NCBI GenBank assembly: GCA_029863125.1
Contig: JAOTWB010000004.1
Coordinates: forward strand, 1-64,000
Direction of reading: 5' to 3'
DNA from: Gammaproteobacteria bacterium
GTDB taxonomy: Bacteria > Pseudomonadota > Gammaproteobacteria > Steroidobacterales > Woeseiaceae
Length of the DNA stretch: 64,000 nt
Shown here: in pieces, positions 62,927-64,000 of the stretch
Layout of the letters: each line of letters begins with the position of its first letter
Numbering within the stretch: position 1 is the first letter of the stretch
Position numbers and translations under genes: made by a program
The notes under the pieces: generated by a model
Database searches by the model: none
What the model was told of the DNA's origin: nothing
What the model saw: only the letters and a program-made list of their open reading frames with translations

Positions 62927-63310
62927 ATGAGTAAAGAGGCCATTCAAACCGACAGGGCGCCCGCAGCGATCGGTACTTATTCGCAGGCGATACGTGCGGG
63001 TAGTCTCGTTTTTCTCTCGGGGCAAATCCCACTTGACCCCACGACCATGGAGATCGTTGACGGCGATTTCGAGACACATGCGCGGCAGGTATTTTCAAAC
63101 CTGGAGGCCGTCGCCATCGCTGCGGGCGCCAGCCTGAATGATGCGGTCAAGATTACGGTCTTTCTCACCAACCTCGACAATTTCGCCACCGTCAATGCTG
63201 TTATGGAAGACTTTTTCGAAACACCATTTCCAGCGCGCGCTGCGGTTGGCGTTGCTTCGTTGCCGAAGGGCGTCGACATCGAGGCTGACGCGATAATTTC
63301 GCTCCCGTAG
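62927..63310 (+). CDS. ridA: RidA family reactive enamine/imine deaminase
   Basis: 127 aa, full length. [28 protein letters not shown], then [23 protein letters not shown] and the active-site Arg in [23 protein letters not shown]. It hydrolyses 2-aminoacrylate and related imines. It occupies the trmH position of the E. coli spoT-recG cluster. Its stop codon lies inside the REP-like arm. Confidence 0.94.
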   Translation: MSKEAIQTDRAPAAIGTYSQAIRAGSLVFLSGQIPLDPTTMEIVDGDFETHARQVFSNLEAVAIAAGASLNDAVKITVFLTNLDNFATVNAVMEDFFETPFPARAAVGVASLPKGVDIEADAIISLP

Positions 63311-63386
63311 GAGCGGCCCCCGGCCGCGAACCATCGGGGCGGCCGTCAGGCCGCTTTGCAGAGTCGCGGCCCGGAGCCGCTCCTAC
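63307..63386. repeat. REP/BIME-like cruciform between ridA and recG
   Basis: Outer arms GTAGGAGCGGC/GCCGCTCCTAC, inner arms GGCCGCGA/TCGCGGCC and a central hairpin GCGGCC-GTCA-GGCCGC make an 80-bp cruciform. GTAGGAGCGGC is typical of REP sequences in pseudomonads and relatives. Confidence 0.8.
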
Positions 63387-63410
63387 ACAAGAAGAACACG
63401 AATACTGGAT

Positions 63411-64000
63411 ATGGAATCGCCTTTAACATGCCTGCAGGGCGTCGGACCGGCGCTTGCTAAAAAGCTCGAGAAGCTCGGGCTTTTTTGTGTCGAGGATCTC
63501 TTGTTCCTGCTGCCCTTGCGCTACGAGGACCGGACCCAGCTTGTAAAGATCGGTGCGCTGGTCGCGGGCAGCCGCTGTCTGGTAACGGGGGAGGTGTTGC
63601 TTGCGGAGACCGTCTATCGCGGACGACGCAATCTGCTCGTCCGGATCGGCGACGGCAGCGGCCAGCTCACGCTGCGCTTTTTTTATTTTTCGCGGCAGCA
63701 GCAGGCACAGTTTCAGGCAGGGTCCTCCGTTACCTGCTTCGGTGAGGTTCGGCGCGGCCAGGCCGGCTTCGAGATGATTCATCCGGAATACCGCGTTTTG
63801 CGCGAGAACCAGGATGCGGCAACCAATGATTCGCTGACGCCCATTTACCCTGCGACCGAGGGCGTACAACAAGGGCGCTTGCGCAATCTCACCGACCAGG
63901 CTCTGCGCCTCATGCAGAAGACTCCTCCCGCCGAACTGCTGCCCGCAAACGTTACGGACAGGCTCGGCATGCCCTCGCTGGCCGAAGCCATCCGATATCT
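63411..64000 (+). CDS. recG: ATP-dependent DNA helicase RecG, N-terminal part (runs off window)
   Basis: Missing from the ORF track because it has no stop in the window. From the ATG at 63411 it reads MESPLTCLQGVGPALAKKLE, then LFLLPLRYEDRTQ, and an OB-fold wedge domain (TGEVLLAETVYRGRRNLLVRIGDG, FEMIHPEYRV), followed by LTPIYPATEGVQQGRLRNL. About 196 codons are present. RecG remodels stalled forks. Gene order spoT-ridA-recG supports it. Confidence 0.94.
   Translation, partial: MESPLTCLQGVGPALAKKLEKLGLFCVEDLLFLLPLRYEDRTQLVKIGALVAGSRCLVTGEVLLAETVYRGRRNLLVRIGDGSGQLTLRFFYFSRQQQAQFQAGSSVTCFGEVRRGQAGFEMIHPEYRVLRENQDAATNDSLTPIYPATEGVQQGRLRNLTDQALRLMQKTPPAELLPANVTDRLGMPSLAEAIRY

Overview
The window is one continuous piece of a GC-rich bacterial chromosome, almost certainly from a gammaproteobacterium. 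The evidence is gene order and content: pilMNOPQ-aroK-aroB next to a divergent ponA/mrcA, rph-rdgB-hemW beside yicC-gmk-rpoZ-spoT-ridA-recG, tesA divergent from a YbbA/YbbP-type ABC exporter, and fadD with a TTG start. The complete trp operon in one unit, egtBD, a CadC-like regulator with a periplasmic TPR domain, and an ECF sigma/anti-sigma/DUF4097 set would fit a marine lineage such as Woeseiales/Chromatiales. That placement is inference, because there is no rRNA in the window. I see no integrase, transposase, prophage gene or CRISPR array.

Layout. 0-9 kb: tRNA-Phe, a membrane wHTH-TPR regulator, a small lipoprotein, alanine dehydrogenase divergent from its Lrp-type regulator, the ergothioneine genes egtB-egtD, and a leftward operon asmA-like/SRPBCC/mutY/yggX. 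11.5-16 kb: DUF4097 protein, anti-sigma and ECF sigma factor, then a PAS-GGDEF-EAL protein whose EAL domain looks degenerate. 16.2-23.3 kb: trpL-E-G-D-C-F-B-A plus a DUF2007-like gene, all overlapping, preceded by a promoter, a leader peptide with three tandem Trp codons, an attenuator and a 52-bp tandem repeat. 23-31.8 kb: SLC13 carrier, unknown gene, yajQ, ppc, an iodotyrosine-deiodinase-like nitroreductase, ycgN and a 2-hydroxyacid dehydrogenase. 31.8-38.7 kb: Nudix/FtsX-type permease/ATPase, tesA, fadD, a cupin-like exported protein and a GST. 38.9-39.6 kb: a small exported protein preceded by a clear cyclic di-GMP-I (GEMM) riboswitch and a terminator. 39.8-49.6 kb: pyrF-hemE, pilMNOPQ-aroKB-dgt. 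49.9-58.7 kb: PBP1A, a hypothetical, gltA, rpmE, hemW-rdgB-rph and a PP2C phosphatase. 58.8-64 kb: yicC, gmk, rpoZ, spoT, ridA and the 5' part of recG.

How the parts connect. c-di-GMP appears twice: the GGDEF protein could make it, and the GEMM RNA could read it to control an unknown exported protein. The pilM operon has a CRP/Vfr-type site placed as in a class II activated promoter. The trp operon has a classic ribosome-mediated attenuation leader, which appears to be nearly leaderless. Intergenic spaces carry at least one dispersed palindromic repeat family (three copies, near 16.0, 29.5 and 53.3 kb), a REP/BIME-like element at 63.3 kb and a DnaA-box cluster at 55.1-55.3 kb.

Coordinates use my preferred start codons, which often differ from the longest ORF in the track. 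Family assignments come from reading motifs by eye; no searches were run.
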